A DNA stretch of 64,000 nt from Sclerotiophoma versabilis. Its lineage: Eukaryota; Ascomycota; Dothideomycetes; Pleosporales; Didymellaceae. The notes beneath the pieces are model-generated. The model had not been told where the DNA came from and ran no database searches. It saw nothing but the letters and a program-made list of their open reading frames with translations. Numbering within the stretch: position 1 is the first letter of the stretch; each line of letters starts with the position of its first letter. The stretch is taken from positions 124,001 through 188,000 of the forward strand of contig JAAROD010000054.1 of NCBI GenBank assembly GCA_012274445.1, in the 5' to 3' direction. The position numbers were made by a program, and so were the translations under genes. Shown piece by piece: positions 47,201 through 57,318 of this stretch.

Positions 47201-48961
47201 GAGCCTGAGCGAGACGAGGATCGAGATGGGTGTATCATGGTCTTTGGCTCAGGAACGCTCATCTTCTGTTCCTTGCCACGACCATTAAAAGATAGACTCT
47301 TACCAGGTGAGCTGGTATTCATATCTTTGGGGTGCTTGGTGAATGGCAGTGATGACGTTGAAGTCTCGCGCAGCACTTGGTCAAGGGCCGAGAATGTCCA
47401 CGAGCGCACTACATTATCTACCAGCTGCTCCGGCAGAACGGCGTCGTGAGCATTCGCACTGTTAAAAGCATCAGTAATGTCATGTGAAGGGGGAAAACAA
47501 TCTTACCCATTCATTAGGTCTTCTCGCAAGAGCCGCCCCGCGAAAGTCACGAAATTGAGCGCTCGTGTACAGAGCTCAGCGAGCGAGAGCAGATCCTCAG
47601 TATCGGCAACTTGTCCGCCCGATTTCGTACCAAGACGGCTGTCGTCAATCGATCTCTGCGTGACACTGGCGTTTGGCCGCGGCTGAACCTTGTTTGCCAG
47701 ATCCGCTTGAGCTGACTGTGAGTTGCCCATCCTCAAGAGAATCGACATCTGACGAGCGAAGATATACACCCTGAACTCGAAGATTGAGATGTTGTTAGCT
47801 AGAATGAGTCCTCGGTAGTCTTTCTTCTGAGCGTCAACGGGTTTATCGTCGTGAAACTGGATGCGATTCCCGCTATTGCTGTCTCCTCCGTGTGACTGTT
47901 CTAACACTTTGACCGCTTGCTGATACAGGTCTTCGGAATGGCTGAGCATCTGCAGCGCGCTGCCATCGTTGGCTTGGTCTCTGATGACTGTGTCGAGCCC
48001 AATGGACAGCTCGTCATATCCGAGGAGCGCATCATCGACAAGACCTGCGCTTTCAAAGCCTCGAGCAAGCCCTTCCTTTAGGACGAAGAATGTGTTGAAG
48101 TTCCAGCCAGGAAGAGAGCGTTGTGCGTCGTTCTTACGGATGTCATCTTCGTACTGACTGACTCGAAGGTCAAAAGAGGACAAAATCAACGTCTTGAACT
48201 TGGTTATAACGTCTGTCCAAGCACCATCATATTCTTGCTGTGTCTCAGGAACAGCTGGTGACGCGGCTGATCCTGCAGCCGGCAACATCTGTGGGGGCAC
48301 GCGTTCCTTCTTAAGCCGTACTTGCGCGACCCGATCGGGCGCCGACTTCGAAGCAATGTTGAAGTCTGCACGAATCTTCTCCAGGATGGTGGTTGATGTT
48401 CTTTTGAAGACTGAGGTTGCGCCGCTCTTCTCTTTTTCTCCGGTTGCCGCGCTTCCAGATCCACGCGGCTGGCTTGCCGCAAGAGTGTTAGGCAGGACAA
48501 CATGAATGACCATCCATTCGTAGGCGTCATGGTTTTCCTGTGTGCTGGTCGAGCTGCTTTGGGCTGGTGGTGTATGATCTTTGATCCATTCGCGGAGCTG
48601 TTTGCGCGCTGTACCTTTGTAGGCCTCCGAATCATCGCATCGCAAGAGGTATACTTTCAGGTATGGCGTTCGGCGCAGGCCAGGTATCTGGTGCCGTCTC
48701 TCCTTCTCGACGCTTGCATCTTGTGTAGACTCGCTGCTGGGCACGAGGTCCACATGGAGAGAATCGATGGATCTAAGAGGCCTTGTTGGTGCTTTCCAGT
48801 GCAGGTTCCTAAGCGGCAGACGAGTAGTCAAGTCTTCCTGGATCAACGGAAAGACGCCAGATGGGTCGTGATACTCGACTATGCTCGTCAGTACAGGGTT
48901 TAGACGCTGTATTGGATCAAGGTTCCATACCCGTGACCTTGGAGCTAGAGAGCCCATCCAT
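44228..48961 (-). CDS. TRS130: TRAPP-II complex subunit Trs130 / TRAPPC10
   Basis: Five exons (48961-48931, 48878-47507, 47458-46078, 46030-44921, 44869-44228) join in phase to 1,511 aa. The tiny first exon reads MDGLSSSKVT and is joined to VEYHDPSGVFPLI, the typical start of this family; an alternative ATG at 48957 in another frame lacks it. The N-terminal half is helical (TRAPPC10 N-terminal region) and the C-terminal 600 residues are beta-rich (TRAPPC10/Trs130 C-terminal domain). The subunit belongs to TRAPP-II, the GEF that activates Rab11/Ypt31-32 at the late Golgi, controlling exit to the plasma membrane and hyphal tip secretion. All four introns have canonical donors, two with strong CTAAC or CTGAC branch points. 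The gene is divergent from the RTA1-like gene. Confidence 0.93.
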
Positions 48962-49798
48962 CACCGTAGATTCGTATTGCTGTAGCCTGGGGGCATCTTC
49001 TGGAGCACCTAAGGCTGGCGCAACATCTTCAGGCACGCTCATGAAACACGTGCAACGGGATGATGATACCTCAGGGTCGGTGGACAAAGAGCGATGCTGT
49101 TCCAGCTTCACGTGTTCAATGCCGCGGTGAGTGAACGTTGCCGTTTGGCTCGAGCTACTGCTGATCGGCTCTAGTTGCTCGCTTCGCTTATCGATAACCA
49201 ACCCCTGCTTCATAGCCTGTACCCTGATCAACTAACCACAGCCTTTGATCTGAACCAAACCCTTGAGCATAACCGGTCAAATGTTGTTTCGCTTGATTTG
49301 TCGCTTTCTGTGATCGGTCAGTCATGACTGGTCTCGATGAATGCGTCCAGTATGCCCTGCGCTGTTTCGTGGCACCGCATCATTTCCGCGCATGAGAGCG
49401 CCTCGCATTCGTCGTATTTAACATTCTACGAGGCACCTCTAATGTCCTTAGGCCAACCATTTCTGACATTTCGCACGCTTTGATGCCTCTCAAAAGAAGT
49501 CAGCCTGATCTTCACGATCATTCTCGCATTGTTCGCTAGACGCTCAGCACTGCCTCCACAAGGCTTCACTATCGCTCGAAACTCTCTACACTGACCTCTA
49601 AACCGTCCCGTATTATGTCTGCCTTGCTCTGTATGGAACTTGCTATATAGACACAGCGCGCACACTACAATATTCAGTAATCTACAAGTTCACATCTGCT
49701 TCGCTATCTCTACATCTTAGACCTCCCGATTGTCACATCTCTTTTGCTTGTCCTTTTGATACACACTCTGTAACCCCGATCCTTCTCCTTTCTCAACA
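48962..49798. promoter_or_regulatory. Bidirectional promoter region of TRS130 and RTA1-like gene
   Basis: This 837-bp interval separates two divergent genes. A TTATCGATAA palindrome sits at about 49188. The 49740-49798 leader before the RTA1-like ATG is pyrimidine-rich. Confidence 0.4.
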
Positions 49799-50985
49799 AT
49801 GGGTATGGGCGACTACTCACCTGGTAGCGTGTGGTACTACGCACCAAACAAAGCCGCACCGGTCGTCTTCATAGTCCTCTTCTTCATCTCTGGCGTCCTC
49901 CACGCCTACCAAACAAAGTACATCCTCTCTCTCTCTTCCTGATAGAAGTCTCAACTGACCATCCCAGTAAATACAAATCCTGGCGTACAACCCTTCTCCT
50001 TCCCTGGGCTGCACTGCTCATGATTTGCGGTTTCTCTATGCGCCTTGCTGGTGCCTATCACACCTCCGATCTGGGCATTTTGATCGCATCTACTGTGCTC
50101 ATCATGTCCGGACCACCTGTCTACGCACTCATCAACTACTTCGTGCTGAGCCGCATGCTTTACTACATGCCATACCTTGCGCCGATGCACCCCGGCCGCG
50201 TTGCCACGACCTTCATCGGCCTTGACGCCGTGTGCGAAATTCTAATCGGCAACGGGGCATGGCGGATGGCGAACAGCAGCATGACAGACGCGCAGCGACA
50301 AGCGGGCGCAAACATGGTAATGGCGTCGCTGTGCCTACAAGCCGCTTTATTCGGTGGGTTCGGACTGCTCGCGGCTCTATTCCACCGCTCCGCACTCCGC
50401 GCCGGGGTTCTGAAAAAAGAGCTCAAGACCGTGCTGTACGTCATGTACACATCTGCCGCCATTGTTACAATCCGCTGCATCTACCGTCTGATCGAGTACA
50501 TTCTGGGCTGGAACTCCGCCATCTACAGAAATGAGGTGTATTTCTGGATCTTCGAGGCTGTCATTATGTTCGTCAACACTGCGCTCCTCAATGCTTTCCA
50601 TCCCGGCAAGCGGCTTCCACGCTCCAATGGTACTTTCCTCGCCAAAGACGGGGTCTCGGAGCGCCAGGGACCGGGCTGGGATGACGAGCGCCCGTGGCCG
50701 GTTACTATCTTCGATCCATTGGATATCTGGGGATTAGTTAGGGGGAAGGATCAGGAGACCAAGTTCTGGGATATGAGTGACGAGGAGTTGGAGCGTGTTA
50801 GGCTGGAGAAGGAGGCGAGGAAGAGGAGTGTGCTGGCTGCGCTGGTGGACCCGTTCAGGCTTTGGGGCGAGAGGGGGTATGTTGGGAAGCATTTTGTAAG
50901 AAAGAGGGGAAGTGTGAGTGCAAGACAAGAGTTTGTTGTTAAGGATACGGGGAAGAATGTTATGGAAGAGAGGGGGTTGATGTAG
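49799..50985 (+). CDS. RTA1-like seven-transmembrane protein
   Basis: Two exons (49799-49917, 49968-50985) join in phase to 378 aa. The protein has about seven hydrophobic segments: the first is in exon 1 (APVVFIVLFFISGVLHAY) and the rest are in exon 2. It shows typical RTA1-family features such as GLDAVCEILIGNGAWRM in the fourth helix region and IRCIYRLIEYILGW followed by NEVYFWIFEAVIMFVNTALLN. Yeast relatives are lipid-translocating exporters or stress-resistance proteins of the plasma membrane (Rta1, Rsb1, Pug1). The C-terminal 100 residues are charged, cytoplasmic and end in KDTGKNVMEERGLM. Transport substrate not inferable. Confidence 0.9.
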
Positions 50986-51437
50986 AAAAGTGGTCATCTT
51001 TGAGCTTGATCTGTAGTTAGTCTCGTTTGACATCTAAGATGTAATACCATAGCGTACTGCCTATTCAACGATAGAGCAAAAGAATGCAAAAACATACAAC
51101 AGCGAATAATCACTGATGGTCGCCCATCTAATCACTAAACCGCCAGTACGTTGCTTCAATCGGACTGCGCAAATAGGATGTACTTTTGTCTCCTGACCGC
51201 TCACCGCAAGAGTCCTTGGTTCTACTACATCTAGTGCCGCTGCTGCTGACAACAGACCGTTCCTAGCGCGTTGTTATCTCACCGTTCTTTCGGGGACTTT
51301 GTAGATAGCTGCAGCGCGCAGCACACTAAGTGTTGCGTCTTGTTGAATAGATTAAAGGGCAAGCTGTATATCTGCTTCGTTTGAGATCTTTTCTACGTTG
51401 TTGCGTTGGGAGATTGTTGAACAGATTAAGTTTGGTT
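50986..51437. other. Left flank of the secreted-protein island
   Basis: No gene is seen. Sequence becomes AT-richer from about 51300 toward the repeats. Confidence 0.4.
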
Positions 51438-51534
51438 CGGTATTTCTAAACTCCGCCAGTAATGTACGCTCCCTCTTCTCTACCCGCACCCAATTGTGCG
51501 ACAACCTGTTTGGTGAATACGCTTGCATTGACAG
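51438..51534 (+). repeat. Direct repeat copy 1 of an approximately 100-bp block
   Basis: The block from CGGTATTTCT to GCATTGACAG recurs in the same orientation at 54118-54220 with substitutions and small indels. Confidence 0.7.
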
Positions 51535-51537
51535 TCG

Positions 51538-51651
51538 GTGTGCATTGAGTGCACGGACACGGTACCGGTACTCACCGGTACCATGAAGGGCCGACCTCGG
51601 GATCTCCGGAGATCGCGAGTCCGCTGCAGTTCTTAACTGCAGTAGCATTAC
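51538..51651 (+). repeat. Inverted-repeat arm, left
   Basis: This arm aligns with the reverse complement of 54892-54997 over almost its full length at roughly 80% identity by eye. It begins GTGTGC and includes a CGGTACCGGTA core. It lies next to the first duplicated secreted-protein unit. Confidence 0.75.
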
Positions 51652-52168
51652 ACAACAGTGAGCAGAGATTGTAGGACAGCAGCAGGTATAGCGGGACAGT
51701 GGCAAACACAGTATGGCAGCGCTGGCTGGTTATGGCATCTTTAGATAAGTATGGTTGCAGCGATGCAGCCCCGTGACAGTTACACTCGCGAGTTTCTGGG
51801 AAACAAATCTCAGCAGCCCTGCGTAATGTATATTCATAAATTTCCCGGAGCTCCAGGACGGAGAGCAACAGACCGCGCTCTATAATCGGACCGGCAAACA
51901 TGCAATCTGGTGGCAATATAGATCATCTGGTCTTTCTCTGTACGTCTACGTGATGTACGTTTGTAAATTATTTTCAATTACCCCAGGTTATCAAATTTGA
52001 GTAGCTGCTTTAAGCACCAGACTCAATCAACTACTCCGTACGTAGCACAACGCTTGGTACGCGGGTTCTTTTTAATTACGGTTACTCTGTACCGGTAGCA
52101 GGACCGATAGTGTGCTCAGCACCCAACCGTATGCTGATGAACTCTCCTCAGGCTGTTTAATAGACGCA

Positions 52169-52177
52169 CATAAATAG
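52169..52177 (+). promoter_or_regulatory. TATA-like element, copy A
   Basis: CATAAATAG lies 85 nt upstream of the ATG and is conserved in all three paralogs, followed in copies A and B by AGCGCGTAGATCCC. Confidence 0.5.
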
Positions 52178-52253
52178 AGCGCGTAGATCCCTAACTATTC
52201 CGTTACCCACTACCACCCTCTCCGATCGTAACTCCATATACCAATTTGCCAAA

Positions 52254-52735
52254 ATGCAGCTTCAGTATCTTCTTACTACGGCCTTTGCAGCCTCTGCCTT
52301 CGCCTCTAAGTTTATAAACTACGCCGACCATAGCTGTCAGCGAGCCGACCAGACATACGTTACAGTCAGCGCAGCCAAGCTTGAGGAATATACTATCAAG
52401 GAGTGGGCAACTGCGATAACAAACCCTCTAGCAGAGGGAGAATTTGGTCTGCTGAACCACAATTGCCCTTTGAATGAAGATAAAACATATAAACTAGTAA
52501 GTTTTCTACTAGCTCTTATTTTAAAGTATAGTTTTCAAGGTTTGCAAGCGTATGCTAACTTTTATTCTCCTAGATTCCTGTTCCCGAATGGCAGGAGGGA
52601 GAGTCCCCAAAGCTTGGTGCTGACGGCCTTGGTGGTTGGGCGTATGTAGTATACTACAAGGAGAAGGATACCTACTCCCTGTGCACATACATTGGTGGTT
52701 CTCAAGATGGCTATGGGGGTTTGTGTAACTTTTAG
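52254..52735 (+). CDS. Small secreted four-cysteine protein A (effector candidate)
   Basis: Two exons (52254-52496, 52574-52735) join at phase 0 to 134 aa. A signal peptide (MQLQYLLTTAFAASAFA) is followed by a mature chain of about 117 residues with four cysteines (SCQR, NCPL, SLCTY, GLCNF), enough for two disulfides. Shared family features are the DQTY(V) motif after the first Cys, a glycine-rich GLGGWAYVVYYKE segment after the intron, and a YSLC...GLCN ending. No domain is recognised. It is the first of three tandem paralogs (next at 53275 and 55365), all in one orientation and with the intron at the same place. Size, secretion signal and repeat-rich location fit an effector-type or antagonistic secreted protein; this is inference. 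Confidence 0.8.
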
Positions 52736-53035
52736 TACTTAGACTAGTCTACGCACAGCGTGCCTACTTAGCACACTGCCGTTTTTATTAGAGCAAGTGT
52801 CTGGTAAGCTCGCCATAAAAGGCAACTTGCAAATAGGAAAATAACGTATGTCACTCCCTCAACTGGCATCCCAGTCCAATCGGCACTCTTTACTAGATCT
52901 CGTTTATTATATGTCTATTACCTCTGCCCTACAATAGTGCACAAGACTGAGCTGTAACCTACGATGTTTAGAGGCGTCGCTCTTGTCTAAATCTACAGTC
53001 AGTGCAGTGCAGTGCATGTGCTCGTGTTGCATTAC

Positions 53036-53800
53036 TCCAGGATATTAAATTCAAGTAGCTGCTTTAGGTACAAGACTTAATTAAATACGTGGCATAATGT
53101 TTAATACGTAATCTCTTTTTAATCAGAGCTACTCTGTAGCAGGGCCGATAGTACGCTTAGTACCTCGCTGTATGCTAAAGACGCACATAAATAGAGCGCG
53201 TAGATCCCCAACTATTTCGTCGCCCACTACTACTCTCTCCACTCGTAACATATACTCTATATACATCTGCTAAAATGCAGCTTCAATACCTCCTTGCCAC
53301 TGCCTTTGCGGCCTCTGCCTTTGGAGCCAAGTTCAAAAACTTTAAAGACATCAGTTGTCAGCGATACGACCAGACATACGAGCCAGTTAGTGCGGCTGAG
53401 CTTGAGCAACTTACCGTTGAGCAGTATCCATCTGCAGAAGCAATTCCTAATGCAACGGGTGAACTTGGTCCAGTGCTAAGCAAGTATTGCCCTGCAAACT
53501 CAGACAACACGTATAAACGGGTAAGTCTTCTACTAGCTCTATTATCTTAAAAGGTAATCTTTAAGGTTTACAGGCCTATACTAACTTTTATCCTTCCAGA
53601 TTAATGTTCCCGCGTGGCAGGTTGGAGCGACCCCAATAATTCAGGCTACCGGCCTTGGTGGCTGGCTGTGGGTGACATACTACAAGGAGACAGACACCTA
53701 TGCCCTGTGTCAATGGACAGGTGGTGCTGATGCAGGTGGATATGCGGGTCTCTGTAATCCGTACAGTAACATTCCTGACACGGGTAATTAGCGGATGTGA
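53036..53800 (+). repeat. Duplicated segment, copy B
   Basis: The upstream 240 bp and gene body match copies A and C, but the 3' flank homology is lost soon after the stop codon, where a G-run begins. Confidence 0.65.
53275..53791 (+). CDS. Small secreted four-cysteine protein B (effector candidate)
   Basis: Two exons (53275-53520, 53600-53791) join at phase 0 to 145 aa. The signal peptide is nearly identical to that of A, and the mature chain has four aligned cysteines (SCQR, KYCPA, ALCQW, GLCNP). The protein is more diverged than A and C are from each other: it has a longer loop before the second Cys, GLGGWLWVTYYKE in place of GLGGWAYVVYYKE, and an 11-residue C-terminal extension after GLCN. 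The conserved signal peptide combined with a diverged mature region suggests selection on the exported part. A CATAAATAG element lies at 53186. Function unknown. Confidence 0.8.
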
Positions 53801-53807
53801 TACCAGC

Positions 53808-53824
53808 GGGGGGGGGGGGGGGGG
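53808..53824. repeat. G-run of 17
   Basis: A mononucleotide G tract marks the point where copy B loses similarity to copies A and C. It may be a length-variable or assembly-sensitive site. Confidence 0.8.
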
Positions 53825-54117
53825 TTTAACGTCCTTCTATAACGTTTGAAACAATCAATCTTACCTCACAATTCACATTCAAAACTGTTAATGATGTAGG
53901 TGGTGCCTTGCGCACAGCGCGTACTCTAACACCTTTACACTAAACACCTGCAGCCGCAAGATCCTTCAGCTAGAGAAGTATCCGTAAGAAAGTTTGCTGC
54001 ATAAATCAATAGAGCAATCTGCTAGGTTGTCTTGTAACAATGACCATTGCGTGTAGCTCTACAGCCTTAATTATGTGTAGCTCGTTTGGTATTGTGTGTG
54101 CAGTAAGTACACGGACA

Positions 54118-54220
54118 CGGTATTTCTGAACTCCGCTAGGTACGGTAGGTACGTCACCTGCTTTCTTACCCGCACCTAACCAAGCAACAACCTGTTTTGG
54201 TAATGAGCCTGCATTAACAG
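54118..54220 (+). repeat. Direct repeat copy 2 of an approximately 100-bp block
   Basis: It corresponds to 51438-51534; here it is directly joined to a GTGTGC...ACACGGTA terminal-like sequence. Confidence 0.7.
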
Positions 54221-54429
54221 ACAAGCCCTAGAAATGGTTCATAAATGTATACTACTGCGCACAGCTGCTGAGATTTTTCCCCCTAAAACTCGCAGGTATA
54301 GCTGTTACAATGCTGCAGAGCTGTCACGGTGCTGCAGCGCTGCAACCCCTACTTACGCAAAGATGCCATAATCAGCCAGTACTACCCTACTGTATCTACT
54401 GCTGTCCCGCCATACCTGCTGTTGTTCTA

Positions 54430-54858
54430 CGACCTCTGCTGTCTGTTGTGTAGTGCTACTAAATAAGGGTACCTATAGTTAACCAAGCGGCTCTTGGTCA
54501 CCGTTAGCAAGGAGTATTTAGGTGGCTATTTTCCATATACGTGAATAGGAGGGAGGTTATCCGCGTGAGTCCTCTCAAGTATCTAATCAACTAGAGGTTC
54601 CTCTTGTTCTGGAGTCGATTGCTGCTGTTGTCGATAGGCTATCGCGTTGGGTTGACGACCCTTGAGGCACTCTTGGAGGGACGGTCGGGGAATCCCATAG
54701 GCTTTAGCAGCCTGCCGTTGGCTTTCGAAAATGCCAGCATTAAGATCATCAATATCAGCTTGTATAGAAGCTTCACGTTCATCTATTTTGAAATTGTGGT
54801 GGTTAGGAAAACACCTATCCAAGCCGGATGACGCGTGGCAGCCGAGGTGGCCGAGCAC
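54430..54858 (-). pseudogene. Transposase N-terminal fragment (Psq/HTH, pogo type), disrupted
   Basis: The minus-strand frame reads a helix-turn-helix of the Psq type (ESQRQAAKAYGIPRPSLQ, then LKGRQPNAIAYRQQQQ and EEPLVD), which is the start of fungal pogo-like DDE transposases. It is stopped by TAG at 54583, where the family normally has a tryptophan (LVxWI). The same frame continues with ILERTHADNLPPIHVYGK before another stop. TGG to TAG fits a C-to-T change on the other strand, as RIP would cause. The DDE catalytic region is missing. Confidence 0.75.
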
Positions 54859-55280
54859 TACCCCATGCCCAGCTTCATATTGCCGAGCTTAGTAATACTG
54901 CAATTTTGAACTGCAGCAGACTCCCGATATCCGGAGGTCCCGAGATCGGCCCTTTACCGGTACCTACCGGTACCGTATTCATGCACTCACAGCACACCTA
55001 GGACGGAGAGCAACAGACCGCGCTCTATAATCAGACCGGCAAACAAGCATCTAGAAACAAAACAGATTATCTAGTATGCCTACGTAAGATGCATTTCTTA
55101 ATTATACCTTAGACTATCCAATTAGCTGCCTTACGTACCAGACTCAACTAACTACATAGCATAATGCTTGATATACAGTTTCTTTTTCATTACAGCTACT
55201 CTGTCGCAGGACCGATAGCATGTCCAGCACCCAGCTGTATGCTGATAAGTAGACTCTCCTTAATATGTTTGGTAGACACA

Positions 55281-55289
55281 CATAAATAG
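55281..55289 (+). promoter_or_regulatory. TATA-like element, copy C
   Basis: CATAAATAG at 84 nt before the ATG, matching the positions in copies A and B. Confidence 0.5.
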
Positions 55290-55364
55290 AGATCTCCGAC
55301 TATTTTGTTATCTACTATCACTCTCTCTACCTATAATATATACTCCATATACCAATCTGCTAAA

Positions 55365-55865
55365 ATGCAGCTTCAGTACCTTCTTACTACTGCCTTTGCA
55401 GCATCTGCCTTTGCAGCCCCTTCTAACGCCCCTAAGTTTGTAAACTTCGCCGATCATGACTGTCAGCGAATCGACCAAAAATACTACGTAGTTAGCGCGG
55501 CCCAGCTTGAGAAATATGCTGTTGAGCAGTATGCAACTGCGTACGGAGAGGATCTAAACGAGAGTACATTCGGCCTCCTGAACCATAAATGCCCTCCAAA
55601 CTCAGACAAAACATATAAATTTGTAAGTCTTGTACTAGTTCTATTATTTTATAGTGTAATTTCTTTGAGATTTACAAGTCTATGCTAACTTTTATTCTCC
55701 CAGATTAACGTTCCTGACTGGCAGGTGGGAGAGCCCACGAATGCTGATGTTGGCGCAATCGGTGGTTATGCGTTTGTGGCATACTACAAGGAGACGAATA
55801 CCTACTCCCTGTGCTCATACGTTGGTGGTTATATAGAAGGATATCAGGGTTTGTGTAACTATTAG
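55365..55865 (+). CDS. Small secreted four-cysteine protein C (effector candidate)
   Basis: Two exons (55365-55622, 55704-55865) join at phase 0 to 139 aa. I start at 55365 because it aligns with the MQLQYLL start of both paralogs; 20 in-frame codons upstream correspond to their leaders. The signal peptide is followed by a short APSNAP insert and four cysteines (DCQR, KCPP, SLCSY, GLCNY). It is closer to A than to B (FGLLNHKCP, YYKE.NTYSLC, GLCNY ending). Intron position and phase are the same in all three. The gene sits directly downstream of the transposon relic. Function unknown. Confidence 0.8.
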
Positions 55866-56170
55866 TACTTGTACTAGTAACTATTGGTACTTGTACTACT
55901 AACTATTGGTACTTGTACTAGTCTACGCATAGCATGCCTGCTCGGCACACTGCAGTTTTCAGTAAATGTCTAGTGAGCTGGCCCTAGAAGTCAACTTGCA
56001 ATATGGAATTTAACGTGGTTTACTCCCTTCAACCGGCATCCCGGCCCAACCGGCACTCACCACCAACTCGCGTCTGTTACATGGGCCCACAGAGCATAAG
56101 ACTAAGCTGTAACCTACAATATTCAGAGGCGTCGCTTCCGTTTGGATCTACAATTACTGCAGTGCCTGCA

Positions 56171-57318
56171 GGACTTCAGCGCTAAGCTGCTCAACTGCCT
56201 CAAGTATTGGAGAAAATGGCGACCCCTCATGTGGCCTTATTCCTTCGCTAATCAGAGCGAAATCATCAAAGCAGCTTTAAACGCTTGAAGAAAGGCTTCT
56301 TTGCTAAGAGGATAGATGCGACAGCGTGTCAGGTTGTTGATCTAACTATTGTACGCACAGTTCAACAGGACGAAACAGATTGTATTAAGCGCCTATAGTA
56401 GGTGCGACAAGTGTGCAGGCATGTAGAGAGCAACAATGTCTAGCTCCTTGCAAAGATCCCAGAAAGCCAGCAAGCAGCGGTTTTCGTGGCCATCATTGTT
56501 TAGCAGTCAATATGCTAACGGTACGCATCTCTGTCGACACGTTAGAATGCTTTCACCACGCGATATCAAGGCCAGTTGACGTCTAGCCGTTGAGTCTGAC
56601 TTCAACAACCCAGTCGCGAGGTAATTCTTTAAACCAAGACAAGACATTTCCCCACCTACACACTTTGAATGCGTAACTCCTCGTACATCCAGCCCCACAC
56701 ACGCCTGACTAAATAAACCCTCGGTGTGTGACTGTGTGATCGCGTCTTGAGTGGCCCCCAATGAATAATTCGTGTAGGGTAGGTGCTTCAAGGAACATTG
56801 TAAGGTAGTCGCAGCGCGTCTTTTTCTTTTTTCTCTTGCGTCTATTTGCTGGGTTTGGACGTTGCAGATAGCAAGTTGAAGGGGGCTTTTGTTGCATCAT
56901 GGCTGCACGTTGGGTTGTGGTGGCATTGGGGAAATGGGCTGTAGTGGATGCGATTTTGGTGAAGGGTACCGAGTGGATTGAGATGCCGGTTGTGGTGTAA
57001 GCTACATTAGGCCAAAGTCCTATATGGCCGTGTGTGAAAGATACCTCAAATTTACTAGAGCATGTAGCTATCAAGATGTGAGTATTGCCTTACACTAGTG
57101 TGAGTGAGAAGCATCCCAGCAACTGACGAAGCATGCAGTAACCTAACATTTATGGGTAGTGCGTGTCTTCTGAATGTGGTATCTTCCCTAATCTTGGCAT
57201 CTCAGTATGCTCCTTTAACCGAAACTCCGTAGCTAAAGATGCAAAATGATGGCCCAGCTTCCTGTTATCCTCCGCTTCACGTACGTCCTACCAAATCTCT
57301 GTATCACTGCCGCAACAC
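56171..57318. other. Intergenic, nothing supported
   Basis: The frames at 56507-56791 and 56709-57074 (minus) have no signature. The sequence forms the right edge of the island and the 3' flank of SPT4. Confidence 0.4.

Larger units (their letters stand above)
51855..53015 (+). repeat. Duplicated segment, copy A
   Basis: The segment begins AGGACGGAGAGCAACAGACC and matches the segment starting at 55000 across promoter, gene and 3' flank up to the GGCGTCGCT block near 52973. It contains the first small secreted protein gene. Confidence 0.75.
54096..54997 (-). mobile_element. Decayed pogo/Tc1-type DNA transposon
   Basis: The right end (54892-54997) is an approximately 105-bp inverted-repeat arm. 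A short match to its terminal sequence, GTGTGC...ACACGGTA, lies in opposite orientation at 54096-54122 and may be the truncated left end. Between them is a transposase fragment with internal stops (54430-54858). The approximately 900-bp length is half that of an intact pogo-class element, so this is an internally deleted relic. A second arm at 51538-51651 offers an alternative left end. Confidence 0.55.
55000..56170 (+). repeat. Duplicated segment, copy C
   Basis: It starts AGGACGGAGAGCAACAGACC immediately outside the inverted-repeat arm and matches copy A through promoter, gene and 3' flank (ACTAGTCTACGCA block, GGCGTCGCT block). A short triplication of ACTATTGGTACTTGTACTA-like units follows the stop codon at 55866-55922. 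Confidence 0.75.

Noticed and set aside
48917..48957. Alternative start for TRS130 at ATG 48957
   Set aside because: It gives a non-conserved N-terminus, while the 31-nt first exon from 48961 restores the family start MDGLSSSKVT-VEYHDPSG.
10263..49197. TATCGATAA-like motif in three upstream regions (10265, 17585, 49188)
   Set aside because: The motif is short, also occurs inside coding sequence (near 21185), and three hits in 64 kb are weak evidence for a regulon.
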